Source of the DNA: Acridotheres tristis
Lineage: Eukaryota > Chordata > Aves > Passeriformes > Sturnidae
Assembly (NCBI GenBank): GCA_037013685.1
Contig: CM072890.1
Location: forward strand, 13,407,043-13,471,042
Length of the DNA: 64,000 nt
Direction of reading: 5' to 3'
Shown here: piece by piece, positions 61,955-64,000 of the stretch
How the letters are laid out: each line of letters opens with the position of its first letter
How positions within the stretch are numbered: the stretch's first letter is position 1
Program-made: the position numbers and the translations under genes
The notes under the pieces: model-generated
Databases searched by the model: none
The model's input: only the letters and a program-made list of their open reading frames with translations
Told to the model about the DNA's origin: nothing

Positions 61955-64000
61955 AGGGGCCCTGCCTCTTGCCAGGGAGAGGCACGGGAAAACCGGATCT
62001 TTTGGACGGTGTGGATCCGATGGCCTGGCACATCAGAGCCACAGGAACACAGAGCATTGGTTGACACTGGTTCACAATGTACATTAATACCATCGGGACA
62101 TGTCGGGAAGGAACCTGTTTCAATTGCTGGGGTTATGGGGGGATCTCAGGAATTGACTTTGCTGGAGGCTGAGGTGAGCCTGACTGGGAAAGAGTGGCAG
62201 AAGCATCCAATTGTGACTGGCCCAGAGGCACCATGTATCCTAGGCATAGACTTCCTCAGGAACGGCTATTACAAAGACCCAAAGGGACTCAGGTGGGCTT
62301 TTGGAATAGCTGCTGTGGCAGCAGAGGGCGTTAAGCAGTTGAACACCCTGCCTGGGCTATCAGAAAACCCATCTGCAGTGGGACTCCTCAGGGTGAAAGA
62401 GCAACAGGTGCCAATTGCTACGTCAACAGTGCACCGCCGGCAGTACCGGACGAATCGAGATGCCGTGATCCCCATACACAAGATGATCCGTGAGCTGGAG
62501 AGCCAAGGGGTGGTCAGCAAAACCCACTCACCCTTCAACAGCCCCATCTGGCCTGTGCGTAAATCTGAAGGAGAATGGAGATTGACTGTGGACTATCGTG
62601 CATTGAATGAGGTGACTCCACTGCTGAGCGCTGCTGTGCCGGACATGCTGGAACTGCAGTACGAGCTGGAGTCCAAGGCAGCCAAGTGGTACGCCACCAT
62701 TGACATCACCAATGCATTCTTCTCCATTCCTCTGGCAGCAGAGTGCAGGCCTCAGTTTGCTTTCACCTGGAGGGGCGTGCAGTACACGTGGAACCGACTG
62801 CCCCAGGGGTGGAAACACAGCCCCACCATCTGTCATGGATTGATCCAGGCTACACTGGAGAAGGGTGGAGCTCCAGAACATCTGCAGTACATTGATGACA
62901 TCATTGTGTGGGGGGACACAGCAATGGAGGTATTTCAGAGAGGAGAAAAGATCATTGAGATTCTGCTGGGAGCCGGCTTCGCCATTAAAAAGAGCAAAGT
63001 CAAAGGGCCTGCCCAAGAGATCCAGTTTCTGGGAGTAAAGTGGCAAGATGGACGGCGCCAGATCCCCAGTGAGGTCATCAATAAGATCACTGCAATGTCT
63101 CCACCAACCAGCAAGAAGGAAACACAAGCCTTCCTAGGTGCCATAGGCTTTTGGAGAATGCACATTCCTGAGTACAGCCAGATTGTGAGCCCTCTTTACC
63201 TGGTCACCCGCAAGAAGAACGATTTCCACTGGGGCCCTGAGCAGCAGCAAGCCTTTGCCCAGATCAAGCAGGAGATTGCTCATGCGGTAGCCCTTGGCCC
63301 AGTCAGGACAGGACCAGATGTGAAGAACGTGCTCTACTCTGCAGCCGGGAACCATGGTCTGTCCTGGAGCCTGTGGCAGAAGGTGCCTGGTGAGACGCGA
63401 GGCCGACCACTGGGGTTCTGGAGTCGAAGCTACAGAGGGTCCGAGGCCAACTACACTCCAACGGAGAGGGAGATCTTGGCCGCCTATGAAGGGGTTCAAG
63501 CTGCCTCAGAGGTGATTGGCACGGAAACACAACTCCTCCTGGCCCCCCCACTGCCAGTGCTGGGGTGGATGTTTAAAGGAAAAGTTCCCTCAACCCACCA
63601 TGCCACTGACGCCACATGGAGTAAATGGATTGCCCTCATCACACAACGCGCCCGTATTGGAAACCCGAATCGCCCTGGGATTTTGGAGATAATTACCAAC
63701 TGGCCGGAAGGGGAAAACTTTGGTCTTGCCGAAGAAGAGGAACAGGAACAAGTGACCCGGGCTGAAGAAGCCCCACCGTATAACCAACTGCCAGCAGATG
63801 AAACACGCTATGCTCTTTTCACTGATGGTTCCTGCCGCATCGTGGGGATGAACCGGAAGTGGAAAGCAGCCGTATGGAGCCCCACACGACAGGTTGCACA
63901 AGCTACCGAAGGAGAAGGTGGATCGAGTCAACTTGCTGAACTCAAAGCTGTTCAGCTGGCCCTGGACATTGCTGAGAGAGAGAAGTGGCCAAAACTCTAC
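61955..64000 (+). CDS. pol: Pro-Pol of provirus 2, partial
   Basis: The frame stays open from the gag UAG to the edge of the window. The protease DTGSQ, the reverse transcriptase YIDD (62888-62899) and the start of RNase H are present. Substitutions relative to copy 1 include DFAN to DITN near the first RT catalytic Asp (about 62704) and EAND to EANY (about 63450). Integrase lies outside the window. Confidence 0.85.

Larger units (their letters stand above)
59138..64000 (+). mobile_element. ERV-L-like provirus 2, running off the window
   Basis: Same family and orientation as provirus 1, in the ANO3 intron upstream of the exon at 58199. The 5' LTR, primer binding site, gag and about two-thirds of pol are visible. 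The nucleotide sequence is nearly identical to provirus 1. The 3' end lies outside the window. Confidence 0.9.

Overview
The window is vertebrate nuclear DNA, almost certainly from a bird and probably a songbird. It is AT-rich, intron-rich and low in gene density. It carries CR1 LINE fragments whose 3' ends have the avian TTCTATGATTCTATGA-type tail, several retroviral LTR families, and two young ERV-L-like proviruses. I infer the songbird assignment from the richness in young ERVs; nothing in the sequence proves it.

One large host gene dominates. On the minus strand, eighteen exons between 58254 and 7524 join in frame into the C-terminal 659 or so residues of an anoctamin (TMEM16). I call it ANO3 on its C-terminal sequence and on a neighbour test: a relic of MUC15, the mucin gene that lies antisense inside ANO3 in mammals, sits on the plus strand inside the 21 kb intron between 23758 and 45215. 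All eighteen ANO3 exons are open and phase-compatible, and the last ends at a TAG at 7524-7526. The N-terminal third lies beyond the right edge of the window. The MUC15 relic (38689-42481) has frameshifts and stops in every exon I can align, including the transmembrane exon, so it reads as a unitary pseudogene in this lineage.

The introns are filled with mobile elements. A nearly complete provirus (24456-30941, plus strand) has a 5' LTR, a tRNA-Lys1,2-type primer binding site, a long gag frame, and pro-pol in the same frame behind a single UAG. Its 3' LTR has lost its first 130 or so bases and is fused to the end of pol. A second, very similar provirus in the same orientation begins at 59138 and runs off the right edge. 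A solo LTR of the same family (39686-40404) has intact 5-bp target duplications and lies inside the MUC15 relic. No env gene is seen in this family. Older elements are an env-tail, polypurine tract and LTR remnant (17440-18305), a cluster of three LTR-like blocks (31800-35480), an LTR-like block at 48150-49331, a short LTR-like piece near 56000, and four CR1 fragments.

Left of 7524 the sequence is ANO3 3' UTR grading into intergenic DNA with a CR1 copy. I see no coding exons there. No tRNA, rRNA or CRISPR features were found.
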